The notes beneath the pieces are model-generated. The model had not been told where the DNA came from. It did not search any database and saw nothing but the letters and a program-made list of their open reading frames with translations. A stretch of DNA of 64,000 bases from Pectobacterium sp. CFBP8739 (GTDB lineage: Bacteria > Pseudomonadota > Gammaproteobacteria > Enterobacterales > Enterobacteriaceae): positions 306,827 through 370,826 of the forward strand of contig NZ_JACDRR010000007.1 of NCBI RefSeq assembly GCF_013449375.1, given 5' to 3'. The translations under genes and the position numbers were made by a program. Positions 8,439 through 17,003 of the stretch are shown here, one piece after another (position 1 is the stretch's first letter; each line of letters opens with the position of its first letter).

Positions 8439-9161
8439 ATGAGCGAAAAAGTATTGCTGGTGATTCAGTTGGGCCAACCGCCGGAAGGCATTGCGTCTCA
8501 GGTTGGGCAACAAGGGAAGTGGTTTGCTGATGCAGTACAGGGAAATTCACAGCCGATACAGGTGGTGCGCCCCGATCGTGGCGAGTCGCTGCCACCGTTT
8601 GATACGCTGGCGGCGGTGGTGATCTCCGGTTCGTGGTCGATGGTCACGGATCGGCTGGACTGGAGTGAATACACCGCAGGCTGGCTGCGTGAAGCCTATT
8701 ACGCGGAGATTCCGCTGCTGGGCGTGTGCTATGGGCATCAATTGCTGGCCGATGCGCTGGGCGGCAAAGTAGGGGATAACCCGAACGGCAAGGAAGTCGG
8801 TGTTCAGGTTGTGACAACGAATGAAGCTGCTGCACAAGACCCATTACTGCGTGATTATCCGCCGCAGTTCGGCGCTTATCTGACCCACCAGCAATCCGTG
8901 CTGGAAGCGCCTGAAGGGGCACAGGTACTGGCGAGCTCAGAGATGGACGGCTGCCAGATTATCCGCTATAGCGAGAAAGTGTTGACCGTGCAGTTCCACC
9001 CAGAATTTAGCACGGACATTATGCTGACGTGTCTGCGCCATAATGAAACGGCGCTGCGGCAGGGCGGCTGGGATGTCGATCGGCTGATGGATATCCCACA
9101 AGAACCGGTCTGGGCGCGCAAGATCCTGCTGGATTTTGTACAACGCTACGCGGCGAAATAG
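8439..9161 (+). CDS. Class I glutamine amidotransferase domain protein
   Basis: The 240-residue protein is a stand-alone class I glutamine amidotransferase. It shows VISGSWSMVTD (oxyanion region), the nucleophile elbow GVCYGHQLLADALGG with Cys97, and VQFHPEFS with the catalytic His and Glu. Such proteins hydrolyse glutamine to supply ammonia; in the GuaA-like stand-alone group the acceptor is often unknown. AGGAC lies just before the ATG. No synthetase partner is adjacent. Confidence 0.85.
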   Translation: MSEKVLLVIQLGQPPEGIASQVGQQGKWFADAVQGNSQPIQVVRPDRGESLPPFDTLAAVVISGSWSMVTDRLDWSEYTAGWLREAYYAEIPLLGVCYGHQLLADALGGKVGDNPNGKEVGVQVVTTNEAAAQDPLLRDYPPQFGAYLTHQQSVLEAPEGAQVLASSEMDGCQIIRYSEKVLTVQFHPEFSTDIMLTCLRHNETALRQGGWDVDRLMDIPQEPVWARKILLDFVQRYAAK

Positions 9162-9269
9162 CCCTCGAGCAACGCGTTATGCGCGATAAAACGTCCTTCT
9201 CGATCGTCACTCGCTGGTGATGATCGAGCCAATAATCATGACAGCTTCACCCACCAAAACTGTAGCGCT

Positions 9270-10721
9270 ATGGCAAAGTTTGAACAGCTCGCTCACCAGA
9301 TCCGTGAGCAACTTCAGGAAGGGATTTGGCAGCCGGGCGACAAACTGCCCTCGCTGCGGGAGAAATCACTGCATTCGGGTATGAGCCTGATGACCGTGCT
9401 GCACGCCTATCAACTGCTGGAAAGTCAGGGGCTGATTGTGTCGCGTCCACAGTCGGGTTATTACGCTGCGCCACAGCTGTCCGCACTACCTGCGGACAGC
9501 CTGCACTCGCCCGTGGGGCAGGAACGTGTACAGCTTACCGAAGATGTGGACGTCAATGCGTTCATTTTTGATGTGCTTCAGGCCAGCAAAGATCCGGCAG
9601 TGATGCCGTTCGGATCGGCGTTTCCCGATCCACAGCTCTTCCCACAGCGCCAGTTGACGCGCTCGTTGGCCTCGGTGGCGCGTCATATGCAGCCACACAG
9701 CGCGCTGGATAACTTGCCACCGGGTAATGAAAGCCTGAGGAAGAACATCGCTCAGCGCTATGCGTTGCAGGGGATTGCTGTCTCGCCCGACGAGATTGTG
9801 ATTACGGCGGGGGCGATGGAATCCCTTAATCTCAGCCTTCAGGTGCTGACGGAGCCGGGCGATTACGTGGTGATTGAGTCTCCGGCGTTTTACGGCGCGC
9901 TACAGGCGATTGAACGCCTTAAACTCAAGGCGATTGCGATTGCAACCGATCCGCAACAGGGCATCGATCTTGACGCGTTGCAGCAGGCGCTGAACGACTA
10001 TCCGATCAAAGCCTGCTGGCTGATGACCAATTTTCATAACCCGCTTGGCTGCACGTTGTCTTGGGAGAAGAAGCAACGGCTGGTGGCGATGCTGGAAAAA
10101 CACGGCGTCGGGCTGGTAGAAGATGATGTTTACAGCGAGCTATACACAGGACTGCAACGCCCGCTGCCCGCAAAAGCGTTAGATAAAAAAGGCACGATTT
10201 TGCACTGCTCCTCGTTTTCTAAAAATCTGGTCGCAGGGTTCCGCATCGGCTGGGTGGCGGCAGGGAGCTATGCAGGTAGCATTCAGCGTTTACAGCTGAT
10301 GAGCACACTATCAACCAGCGCGCCTATGCAATTGGCGATTGCGGATTATCTGGCGACCAGCAGTTATGACAGCCATCTGCGCCGCTTGCGACGGTCGCTG
10401 GAGCAGCGCAAACACGCGGCGTTACAGTCACTACGTCGGCACTTTCCGGGCGACGTCCTCATTAATCATTCCCAAGGCGGCTATTTTCTCTGGCTGGAAC
10501 TGCCTGAAGGCGTCAGCAGCACCGAGCTATACCGCCGCGCGTTGGAGCGAGGCGTCAGCATTGCGCCGGGGAAAATGTTCACGACCGGCGACAAATACGA
10601 TCGCTATTTCCGCTTCAACGCTTCCTATGAATGGGACGAACGCTGTGAACAAAGCGTGATCGTATTGGCAGCACTGATTCGGTCACAGATAAGCGAGCGT
10701 TTGGCCCGATCACCCCTTTAG
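9270..10721 (+). CDS. MocR-type GntR/aminotransferase transcriptional regulator
   Basis: The 483-residue protein joins an N-terminal GntR winged helix (residues 1-70; GDKLPSLREKSLHSGMSLMTVLHAYQLLESQGLI) to a fold-type I aminotransferase domain. The latter has the pyridoxal-phosphate lysine at about Lys318 (SSFSKNLVAGFRIGW) and a YNRILxxF-like C-terminal part (YDRYFRFNAS). MocR regulators bind PLP and control vitamin B6, GABA or taurine genes. The ribosome-binding site before 9270 is weak. No obvious target gene is divergent, since the neighbour upstream is on the same strand. The closest named relative is probably YjiR, but this was not verified. Confidence 0.85.
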   Translation: MAKFEQLAHQIREQLQEGIWQPGDKLPSLREKSLHSGMSLMTVLHAYQLLESQGLIVSRPQSGYYAAPQLSALPADSLHSPVGQERVQLTEDVDVNAFIFDVLQASKDPAVMPFGSAFPDPQLFPQRQLTRSLASVARHMQPHSALDNLPPGNESLRKNIAQRYALQGIAVSPDEIVITAGAMESLNLSLQVLTEPGDYVVIESPAFYGALQAIERLKLKAIAIATDPQQGIDLDALQQALNDYPIKACWLMTNFHNPLGCTLSWEKKQRLVAMLEKHGVGLVEDDVYSELYTGLQRPLPAKALDKKGTILHCSSFSKNLVAGFRIGWVAAGSYAGSIQRLQLMSTLSTSAPMQLAIADYLATSSYDSHLRRLRRSLEQRKHAALQSLRRHFPGDVLINHSQGGYFLWLELPEGVSSTELYRRALERGVSIAPGKMFTTGDKYDRYFRFNASYEWDERCEQSVIVLAALIRSQISERLARSPL

Positions 10722-11085
10722 AGGTGTGGAGATGTGTGCCGCTTTTCTGTTACTGTGCCGTCATGGTGGAAGGTGGCGGCATCGATGGTGGAAAACAGCC
10801 ATAACCTTGCCGGAAATCAGAAAGTCGCTAGCCACGATGCGTATAATTCCGACTAAAGCTGAGCGATACCCGAATGCTGATCATTTAAGCTCGTTTTTAG
10901 GGGAAACACAGGGGGAGGTTCCCGCAGGGAGGCCTCACCCCTGTGGTCGCCCCGTGTATCTCGATCTTTAAGCGATTGGCATTAGCTATTATACCCGGAC
11001 CGCGCTGTCGGCCTTCCTGCACCCCGAAATCTATCGGATAGACAACGTAAACAAGACAACGTAAACAACAGGAAAAATCCCCCTG
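10722..11085. other. Gene-free stretch with a GC-rich structured element
   Basis: No gene is supported. Around 10900-10975 there is a compact nested inverted repeat: CACAGGGG pairs with CCCCTGTG, and inside it GAGG...CCC pairs with GGG...CCTC. It looks like an interspersed palindromic element rather than a terminator, because no T-run follows. The last 100 bases hold the fdhE promoter region. Confidence 0.5.
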
Positions 11086-12015
11086 ATGAGTATTCGCATT
11101 GTTCCTCAGGAACAGTTAGAACAGAACGAAAAATCGATGCCGGAAGGGAATATTCCTCCGCTGCTTTTTGCCAATCTGAAAAGCCTGTACAGCAGCCGCG
11201 CGGAGCGTCTGCGTCAGTTAGCTGAAGATCACCCGCTGGGGGATTACCTCACTTTCGCCGCAGGCGTAGTGGAAGCCCAACAGAAGGTATTGCACGATCA
11301 TCCGTTGCGGCTTGACCTGAGTGAGGTGCTGAAACAGTCTGGCGATCGTCCGCCGCTTGATATCGCAGTATTCCCGCGTGATGCACACTGGCACACGCTG
11401 CTGCGCGCGCTGATTGAAGAATTGAAACCGGATGCTAGCGGACAGGTATTATCCACGCTGGAGAATCTGGAAAAAGCCTCGGAGCAGGAGCTGGAAGAAC
11501 AGGCAACGGCGCTGCTGCAACATGAGTTTCGTGCTGAAAACAATGATAAAGCTCCGTTCATCTGGGCGGCGCTGTCGCTGTTTTGGGCACAGATGGCAAG
11601 CCTGCTGCCCGGTAAAGCGCGTGCCGTACCCGGCGAACATCGCCAGTTCTGCCCCGTGTGCGGCAGTATTCCGGTCTCGGGCGTGGTGCAGTTAGGTACA
11701 TCCAGCGGGCTGCGTTATCTGCACTGTAATCTGTGCGAGAGTGAATGGCACATGGTGCGGGTGAAATGCAGTAACTGTGAAGAGTCGAGCGAACTCAATT
11801 ACTGGTCGCTGGATAGTGAAAACTCCGCCATCAAAGCGGAAAGCTGCGGCCACTGCGGCACGTATCTGAAATTGCTATATCAGGAAAAAGATCACCGTGT
11901 GGAAGCCGTTGCCGACGATTTGGCGTCACTGGTGTTGGATGTGAAAATGGAGGAAGAAGGTTTTTCTCGCAGTAGCATCAACCCCTTCCTGTTCCCGGAA
12001 AGTTCGATCGAATAA
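11086..12015 (+). CDS. fdhE: Formate dehydrogenase accessory protein FdhE
   Basis: The 309-residue protein has the length and sequence of E. coli FdhE. Its second half holds four rubredoxin-like CxxC pairs: CPVC, CNLC, CSNC and CGHC. FdhE binds the catalytic subunit of respiratory formate dehydrogenases and helps assemble or activate the redox enzyme before export. The N-terminus ([12 protein letters not shown]...[24 protein letters not shown]) also matches. In E. coli it follows the fdoGHI genes; here it stands alone, so its client must be elsewhere in the genome. A terminator follows. Confidence 0.93.
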   Translation: MSIRIVPQEQLEQNEKSMPEGNIPPLLFANLKSLYSSRAERLRQLAEDHPLGDYLTFAAGVVEAQQKVLHDHPLRLDLSEVLKQSGDRPPLDIAVFPRDAHWHTLLRALIEELKPDASGQVLSTLENLEKASEQELEEQATALLQHEFRAENNDKAPFIWAALSLFWAQMASLLPGKARAVPGEHRQFCPVCGSIPVSGVVQLGTSSGLRYLHCNLCESEWHMVRVKCSNCEESSELNYWSLDSENSAIKAESCGHCGTYLKLLYQEKDHRVEAVADDLASLVLDVKMEEEGFSRSSINPFLFPESSIE

Positions 12016-12025
12016 CCCATCTCAT

Positions 12026-12060
12026 CGGTGAAGCGCGTTTGGGCTTCACCATCTTTCTTT
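12026..12060 (+). terminator. Terminator after fdhE
   Basis: GGTGAAGC pairs with GCTTCACC around a short loop, followed by the T-rich tail ATCTTTCTTTTC. It starts about 12 bases after the fdhE stop. Confidence 0.75.
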
Positions 12061-12103
12061 TCAAAAAAACTTTCTTTTCAGAAAACCTTTCTTTTCATAA
12101 AAG
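12053..12103. repeat. Three tandem 17-bp repeats
   Basis: Units at 12053-12069, 12070-12086 and 12087-12103 share CTTTCTTTTCA followed by an A-rich hexamer (differing at two or three positions). They lie between the convergent fdhE and DUF202 genes. Confidence 0.8.
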
Positions 12104-12121
12104 AGTCAAGAAAACCGGCGC

Positions 12122-12442
12122 TTACCATACACCGCTGAAATGCAGCAGCAAGACCAGTGCGGTGAGCACTATTGACGACGATGTGAGCACGATCAATCCC
12201 TGGCTGGCGCGTGATAGCACCGATTGGCAACAGGCATTAAAACGGTAGCGCAAAATCGCCAGCACCGACATCAGCGCCGCAACGCACAAGAGCAGAATGG
12301 CGCAGGCAAACACCGCACGGCTGTCATCCACCATGCTCAGACGAAAACACAACAGGCTGTTGATCAGCATCACAAACAGCGTGCGTGACCAGGCCATGCC
12401 GGTTCGCTGCGGTTGTAATCCCGGATCGCGTGTGGTTTCCAT
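12122..12442 (-). CDS. yidG: DUF202 membrane protein, YidG-like
   Basis: The 106-residue protein starts DPGLQPQRTGMAWSRT, the DUF202 signature (L-x-x-E/Q-R-T-x-x-A-W-x-R-T), and then has three hydrophobic helices. E. coli yidH and yidG encode such a pair of inner-membrane proteins of unknown function. Here it lies three bases after the YidH-like gene, so the two are co-transcribed. They follow cydABX on the same strand about 180 bases downstream, so membership of one transcript is possible but not shown. Confidence 0.85.
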   Translation of the reverse strand: METTRDPGLQPQRTGMAWSRTLFVMLINSLLCFRLSMVDDSRAVFACAILLLCVAALMSVLAILRYRFNACCQSVLSRASQGLIVLTSSSIVLTALVLLLHFSGVW

Positions 12443-12445
12443 GCG

Positions 12446-12811
12446 TTACCCGAGCAGAATCATCGCGGCAAGCGCGATGGCAATGAGGGTGATAAACAGC
12501 GTCACGATCAGCAGCATCGGCGTATATGGCATATCGCTTTCCTGACGCATGGCTTTCTCATTGCTGACCCAGCGACGATAGGCCAGAGCGCCGAGCAGCG
12601 CGGCGCAGACGACCAGCAGTAGAGCCAGCCCCTGACGCAACAGCGGATCGATATGGACGGTGAATTGATCGATACCCACAGCACCAGCAAGAAACGCCAG
12701 CGCGGTGCGAATCCACGCCAGAAAGGTGCGCTCATTCGCTAATGAAAAACGGTAGTCTGGGGTTTTCCCCTGACTCCACCACGGTATTTTGTCCTGTCTG
12801 GGTGTTGTCAT
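12446..12811 (-). CDS. yidH: DUF202 membrane protein, YidH-like
   Basis: The 121-residue protein carries TPDYRFSLANERTFLAWIRTALAFLAGAVGIDQ, nearly identical to the E. coli YidH signature, then two further hydrophobic helices (GLALLLVVCAALLGALAYRRW and LLIVTLFITLIAIALAAMILLG). It is an inner-membrane protein of unknown role. It is the first gene of the yidH-yidG pair. Confidence 0.88.
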   Translation of the reverse strand: MTTPRQDKIPWWSQGKTPDYRFSLANERTFLAWIRTALAFLAGAVGIDQFTVHIDPLLRQGLALLLVVCAALLGALAYRRWVSNEKAMRQESDMPYTPMLLIVTLFITLIAIALAAMILLG

Positions 12812-12993
12812 GTTGTCGTCTGATTTCAGGTTGAAGGGGGCATCTGATTGGGCGCAGCGTCTGCATTCTAGCGCCCTTGGCGGGTTTCGTCTGCCCTGAT
12901 GATGGTATCAGCGACAATTGTTTCAGCGATGCTGTTTCAGCGATGCTGTTTCAGCAAAGAATGATGAAGCGCCCAGTGAGGCGCTTCGTTTTC

Positions 12994-13098
12994 TCAGGAA
13001 GCGTCTTTGCCCGCTTCATGGTTCTCCACCGCTAACGCGGTGACCAGCGCGAACGCGCAGGCCAGTAGCGTGCCGAGTATCCAGGCGAAATACCACAT
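12994..13098 (-). CDS. cydX: Cytochrome bd oxidase small subunit CydX
   Basis: This 34-residue single-helix protein reads MWYFAWILGTLLACAFALVT followed by ALAVENHEAGKDAS. It matches E. coli CydX (37 aa), which binds CydA and stabilises the haems of cytochrome bd-I. The start at 13098 is fixed by the conserved MWYFAWILG and by GAGGAG upstream. It lies 19 bases after cydB, in the usual cydABX order. Longer in-frame starts upstream would overlap cydB and are rejected. Confidence 0.95.
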   Translation of the reverse strand: MWYFAWILGTLLACAFALVTALAVENHEAGKDAS

Positions 13099-13117
13099 TC
13101 TCTTTCTCCTCAAGTCG

Positions 13118-14257
13118 TTAGTAAACGGAATGCTTATTGGCTTCGATGTAGCGGGCATCAATGCGGCCAAACATTTTGTAATAACACCAACTGGTATAAA
13201 GCAGGATGGTGGGAACAAAAATACAGGCCAGAATGGTCATCACCTGAAGCGTAAGCTGGCTGGAGGTGGCATCCCAGATAGTCAGGCTGACGTTAGGCGC
13301 GAAGCTGGAAGGCATAATGAACGGGAACAGCGTAATCCCTGCCGTCAGAATCACGCAGACAATCGTTAATGACGAGGTTAGAAAACCCCAGCCGCAGCGG
13401 TTCAGGCGCGAGAAGAGCACGGTGAACCACGGTAAAATCACGCCCAGTGCGGGGATCGTCCACAGCGCAGGATGTGCCGTAAAATTGGCTAACCAGGCGC
13501 CAGCTTGCTGCACCACTTCTTTATGCAGCGGATTAGACGGTGCGGATTTATCCATAGTAGAGGTAATCATGTAGCCGTCGATGCCCGTCTGTACCCAGAA
13601 GCCTGCCAGTAAGAAGGTGAGGCTCATCAGCACGCTGGCGATGAGGACCGTTTTTTGCGCGCGGCGCTGAAGGACGTCTGTGGTGCGCATTTGCAGGTAA
13701 ATGGCGCCGTGTGCGACGATCATGGCGATACTCACAACACCCGCCAGCAACCCGAACGGGTTTAACAGGCCAAACAATCCACCGTGGTAGGTGAGACGCA
13801 AATACATATCGACACTCAGCGGCACGCCCTGCAACAGGTTCCCGAAGGCGACGCCGAACACCAGCGTGGGGACGAAACTGCCGATGAAAATGCCCCAGTC
13901 CCACATATTGCGCCAGCGGTGGTTTTCCAGTTTGGAACGGTAATCAAAGCCCACTGGGCGGAAAAACAGGGCAGCCAGCACCAGAATCATCGCGAAATAG
14001 AAACCGGAAAAGGCGGCGGCATAGACCATTGGCCAGGCGGCGAACAGCGCGCCCGCGCCGGTGATGAGCCAGACCTGATTGCCGTCCCAGTGCGGGGCAA
14101 TGACGTTAATCATCAGCCGCCGCTCGGTATCGTTTTTGCCCAGCAGACGCAGCAGAATACCTACGCCCATGTCAAAGCCGTCGGTGATGGCGAAGCCAAT
14201 GAACAACAGGCCAATCAATCCCCACCAAATCAGGCGTAGTGTTTCATAATCCAGCAT
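13118..14257 (-). CDS. cydB: Cytochrome bd ubiquinol oxidase subunit II
   Basis: The 379-residue membrane protein follows E. coli CydB throughout: IWWGLIGLLFIGFAITDGFDMGVGILL, INVIAPHWDGNQVWLITGAGALFAAWP, FFRPVGFDYRSK and the C-terminal SLTIWDATSSQLTLQVMT and LLYTSWCYYKMFGRI. CydB is the structural partner of CydA in the high-affinity terminal oxidase that reduces oxygen with quinol. It starts after GGGAG, 14 bases beyond cydA. Confidence 0.96.
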   Translation of the reverse strand: MLDYETLRLIWWGLIGLLFIGFAITDGFDMGVGILLRLLGKNDTERRLMINVIAPHWDGNQVWLITGAGALFAAWPMVYAAAFSGFYFAMILVLAALFFRPVGFDYRSKLENHRWRNMWDWGIFIGSFVPTLVFGVAFGNLLQGVPLSVDMYLRLTYHGGLFGLLNPFGLLAGVVSIAMIVAHGAIYLQMRTTDVLQRRAQKTVLIASVLMSLTFLLAGFWVQTGIDGYMITSTMDKSAPSNPLHKEVVQQAGAWLANFTAHPALWTIPALGVILPWFTVLFSRLNRCGWGFLTSSLTIVCVILTAGITLFPFIMPSSFAPNVSLTIWDATSSQLTLQVMTILACIFVPTILLYTSWCYYKMFGRIDARYIEANKHSVY

Positions 14258-14271
14258 TATTAAGGCTCCCG

Positions 14272-15849
14272 TTACGGTTTTGCAGGTGTGGTGAGTGAGG
14301 GTGTCGCTGGCTGCTCAAAGTGGTAACGACCTGTTTTTAGGCTGCTTGGCCCCAGTCGGGCAAATTTGAACATCAGATACATTTCCGCAATAAGAAACAG
14401 CGTATACAGCCCGCAGATCAGCCCCATCGACAGCAGGATGTCATGTGCCTCCAGAGACGAATTGGCAATGGCGGTAGGCAGAACCTCGCCAACTGCCCAC
14501 GGCTGGCGACCATACTCGGCGACGAACCAGCCGGATTCAATCGCGATCCAGGGCAAGGGAATCCCGTACAGCGCGGCGCGGTGCAGCCATTTACGCTGTC
14601 CCATGCGGCCGCGTATGACGCTCCAGAACGACAGCGCAAAAATGCCGAGCATCAGCACGCCGCAGCCCACCATCAAACGGAAAGCGACATACAGCGGTGC
14701 GACGCGAGGGATTGAGTCTTTGGTTGCCTGCTGAATCTGGTTTTCGCTGGCATTGGCGACATCATCGGTGTAGCGCTTAAGCAGCAAACCGTAGCCAAGA
14801 TCGTGTTTGGCGGCTTCAAAGCGTGTGCGAACGGCGGGATCGGTGTTACCCGAACGCAGTTCCTCCAGCAGACCATAGGCCGTCATGCCGTTACGAATGC
14901 GAATCTCATGTTGCGCCATCAGGTCTTTAATGCCGACGACGGGTTTGTCGAGCGAACGTGTGGCGATGAGCCCCAGCAGGTAGGGAACGTTGATAGCGTA
15001 GTCATTCTGCATCGTTTCCTGATTGGGGAGGGCGAACAGGGTGAAAGACGCCGGAGCGGGCTGTGTTTCCCATTCGGCTTCAATCGCGGCCAGCTTGGTT
15101 TTCTGCACATCGCCCATCACATAGCCGGATTCATCACCCAGCACGATGACAGACAGCACCGAAGCCAGACCGAAACTCGCTGCAATGGCGAACGATCGCT
15201 TGGCAAAGGCGATATCGCGGCCTCTCAGCAGATAGTAAGAGCTGATCCCGAGGACGAACATGGCGCCAGCGGTATAGCCTGCTGCTACGGTGTGCACGAA
15301 TTTCACCTGCGCCACTGGGTTCAGCACCAGTTCGGCGAAGCTCAGCATTTCCATGCGCATGGTTTCATAATTGAATTCAGCGGCAATTGGGTTTTGCATC
15401 CAGCCATTGGCGACCAGAATCCACAGCGCGGAGAAATTGGAACCCAGCGCGACGAACCAAGTCACCAGCATATGCTGGACTTTGGTCAGACGATCCCAGC
15501 CGAAAAAGAACAGGCCGATGAGCGTGGATTCGAGGAAGAACGCCATCAACCCTTCCATCGCCAGCGGTGCGCCAAAAATATCGCCCACGTAGTGAGAATA
15601 GTAAGACCAGTTAGTGCCGAACTGGAATTCCAACGTCAGGCCAGTTGCTACGCCCAGCGCAAAGTTGATGGCGAACAGCTTGCCCCAGAATTTGGTCATA
15701 TCCTTGTAGATTTGCTTGCCGGTCAACACATACGTGGTGTTCATAATGGCCAGCAGGAAAGACAACCCCAGCGTCAGCGGGACGAAAAGAAAGTGATACA
15801 TGGCGGTCAGGGCAAATTGCAGCCGCGACAGCTCGACGACATCAAACAT
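14272..15849 (-). CDS. cydA: Cytochrome bd ubiquinol oxidase subunit I
   Basis: The 525-residue protein contains the haem ligand His19 ([14 protein letters not shown]), the conserved acidic helix [25 protein letters not shown] with the second histidine ligand, and [11 protein letters not shown] near the methionine ligand. The long periplasmic Q-loop, including [17 protein letters not shown], is of the long bd-I type. It oxidises quinol and reduces oxygen at haem b/d. AGGAG precedes the ATG. It is the first gene of cydABX. The tol-pal genes that follow cydABX-ybgE in E. coli are absent, so this may be a second cyd copy. Confidence 0.96.
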   Translation of the reverse strand: MFDVVELSRLQFALTAMYHFLFVPLTLGLSFLLAIMNTTYVLTGKQIYKDMTKFWGKLFAINFALGVATGLTLEFQFGTNWSYYSHYVGDIFGAPLAMEGLMAFFLESTLIGLFFFGWDRLTKVQHMLVTWFVALGSNFSALWILVANGWMQNPIAAEFNYETMRMEMLSFAELVLNPVAQVKFVHTVAAGYTAGAMFVLGISSYYLLRGRDIAFAKRSFAIAASFGLASVLSVIVLGDESGYVMGDVQKTKLAAIEAEWETQPAPASFTLFALPNQETMQNDYAINVPYLLGLIATRSLDKPVVGIKDLMAQHEIRIRNGMTAYGLLEELRSGNTDPAVRTRFEAAKHDLGYGLLLKRYTDDVANASENQIQQATKDSIPRVAPLYVAFRLMVGCGVLMLGIFALSFWSVIRGRMGQRKWLHRAALYGIPLPWIAIESGWFVAEYGRQPWAVGEVLPTAIANSSLEAHDILLSMGLICGLYTLFLIAEMYLMFKFARLGPSSLKTGRYHFEQPATPSLTTPAKP

Positions 15850-16328
15850 GTTAGGCTCCTAGCGTCAGGCAGGAAAATGCTGTTATTCCGATACGTGTCG
15901 GAATAAATAGTGATGAACAAATGCGAATACATTACCGTCGACGATATTTACATACGTCGAAAATTAACTTCATTGAGTGAAGTGAGATAAGAATAAATCG
16001 TGAGTGAAACGTGCAGGGATTATAACGTGCAAAAACTAAAGGATAAATAGTACAGTTTGTTGGTTTTGTTTTTTTATCTTTAATGTTGTTATTTTGTTTT
16101 TATACTTCAAATTAAACTTAATTTTTGGGTTATTATGCTTTTTAAAATAAATATTTGGAATTTTATTCTTAATGTATTTCGTTGTTAAAAAATGAATTTA
16201 ATTAAAATAGAACAGATTAGAGATGTATAAATATAACAGTTTCATTTTGTCTTTAATTTTATATTTGGCGAAAATAACAATAAGGAACTTTCAGGGCTTC
16301 CCGTTCAAAGAAACGGAGATGATGCGGG
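15850..16328. other. Very AT-rich gene-free stretch upstream of cydA
   Basis: No gene is supported. From about 16020 to 16310 the sequence is strongly A+T-rich with many T and A runs, unlike both neighbours, and would be a natural H-NS binding region. The cydA promoter lies at its low-coordinate end. No clear FNR or ArcA site could be read. Confidence 0.5.
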
Positions 16329-16356
16329 TGTGCCGTACGTTAAAATACGGCACACC
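16329..16356. terminator. Hairpin after the tail fibre genes
   Basis: GTGCCGTA and TACGGCAC pair around an 8-base loop about 30 bases downstream of the tail fibre assembly gene on the minus strand. The T-run is weak, so this is a likely but not certain terminator. Confidence 0.5.
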
Positions 16357-16385
16357 TTATTTATATGGTTGACTGGGGCTATCGA

Positions 16386-17003
16386 CTACGCGGAAGGCGC
16401 TTCTGGCCACATCACCGATGCGGCGGTGAGATCAAGGCGGTTCAACGCAACCAGATACCTTTTCCATTGCGTTAGCCGTTCTTGTTCTTCATCCGTGGCA
16501 ATTGTTAAGTCCACGGCGTAGCTCAGTTCGGTAATGTGGGTTGTTGCCGTTGCACGCCGTGCCGCCAGTTCCTGCTGTAGGTTTTTGGTTACGGCAAGCT
16601 GCTGTGCCTCCCGATTTGTCACCCAGGCCGTTCCATCCCACTGATCGAACTCGGTGGCTGGAGGTAGAGCGGTCATATTTTCTGGTAGTTCGCCCAATTG
16701 CATCACCGTCTGCGCCTGTCGTGTTTCCATGTTGTAGACAGTCTGGCCGCGATAGTCTGGCACCTGCTCCCACGCCTTACCGTCTGCACGACGACGCAAG
16801 GCTCTGCCAGCAGGCGGTAATTCCGGCTCGTCGGCGTAGCTGTCTGCTGGCAGGCCGACGCCCTGCATCACATATTCATAGCTTGCGCTCTGGTATTCCC
16901 GCGTCGCTGGATTCACGTGGTAAACCGTAATCCATCCGGTATCGATGGCTAATCCGTGCTCGTTCAGTTCTGCGTTTTTGATTTGTGTTGAATAGTGGCT
17001 CAT
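16386..17003 (-). CDS. Phage tail fibre assembly protein
   Basis: The 205-residue protein has the Tfa layout: an N-terminal part matching the fibre tip (GWITVYHVNPATREYQSASYEYVMQGVGLPADSYADEPELP), then ALRRRADGKAWEQVPDYRGQTVYNMETRQ, and a C-terminal TTHITELSYAVDLTIATDEEQERLTQWKRYLVALNRLD helix. Such chaperones fold or trimerise the fibre of the adjacent gene. Its start overlaps the fibre stop (TAATG), so translation is coupled. No other phage gene is nearby. Confidence 0.9.
   Translation of the reverse strand: MSHYSTQIKNAELNEHGLAIDTGWITVYHVNPATREYQSASYEYVMQGVGLPADSYADEPELPPAGRALRRRADGKAWEQVPDYRGQTVYNMETRQAQTVMQLGELPENMTALPPATEFDQWDGTAWVTNREAQQLAVTKNLQQELAARRATATTHITELSYAVDLTIATDEEQERLTQWKRYLVALNRLDLTAASVMWPEAPSA

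Noticed and set aside
13784-14239. Open frame of 151 codons antisense to cydB
   Set aside because: Shadow of cydB with no start signal; cydB is certain.
14803-15906. Long open frame (367 codons) on the plus strand antisense to cydA
   Set aside because: It mirrors the codon structure of cydA, is rich in Gln/His/Arg as antisense frames usually are, and has no ribosome-binding site or recognisable domain.
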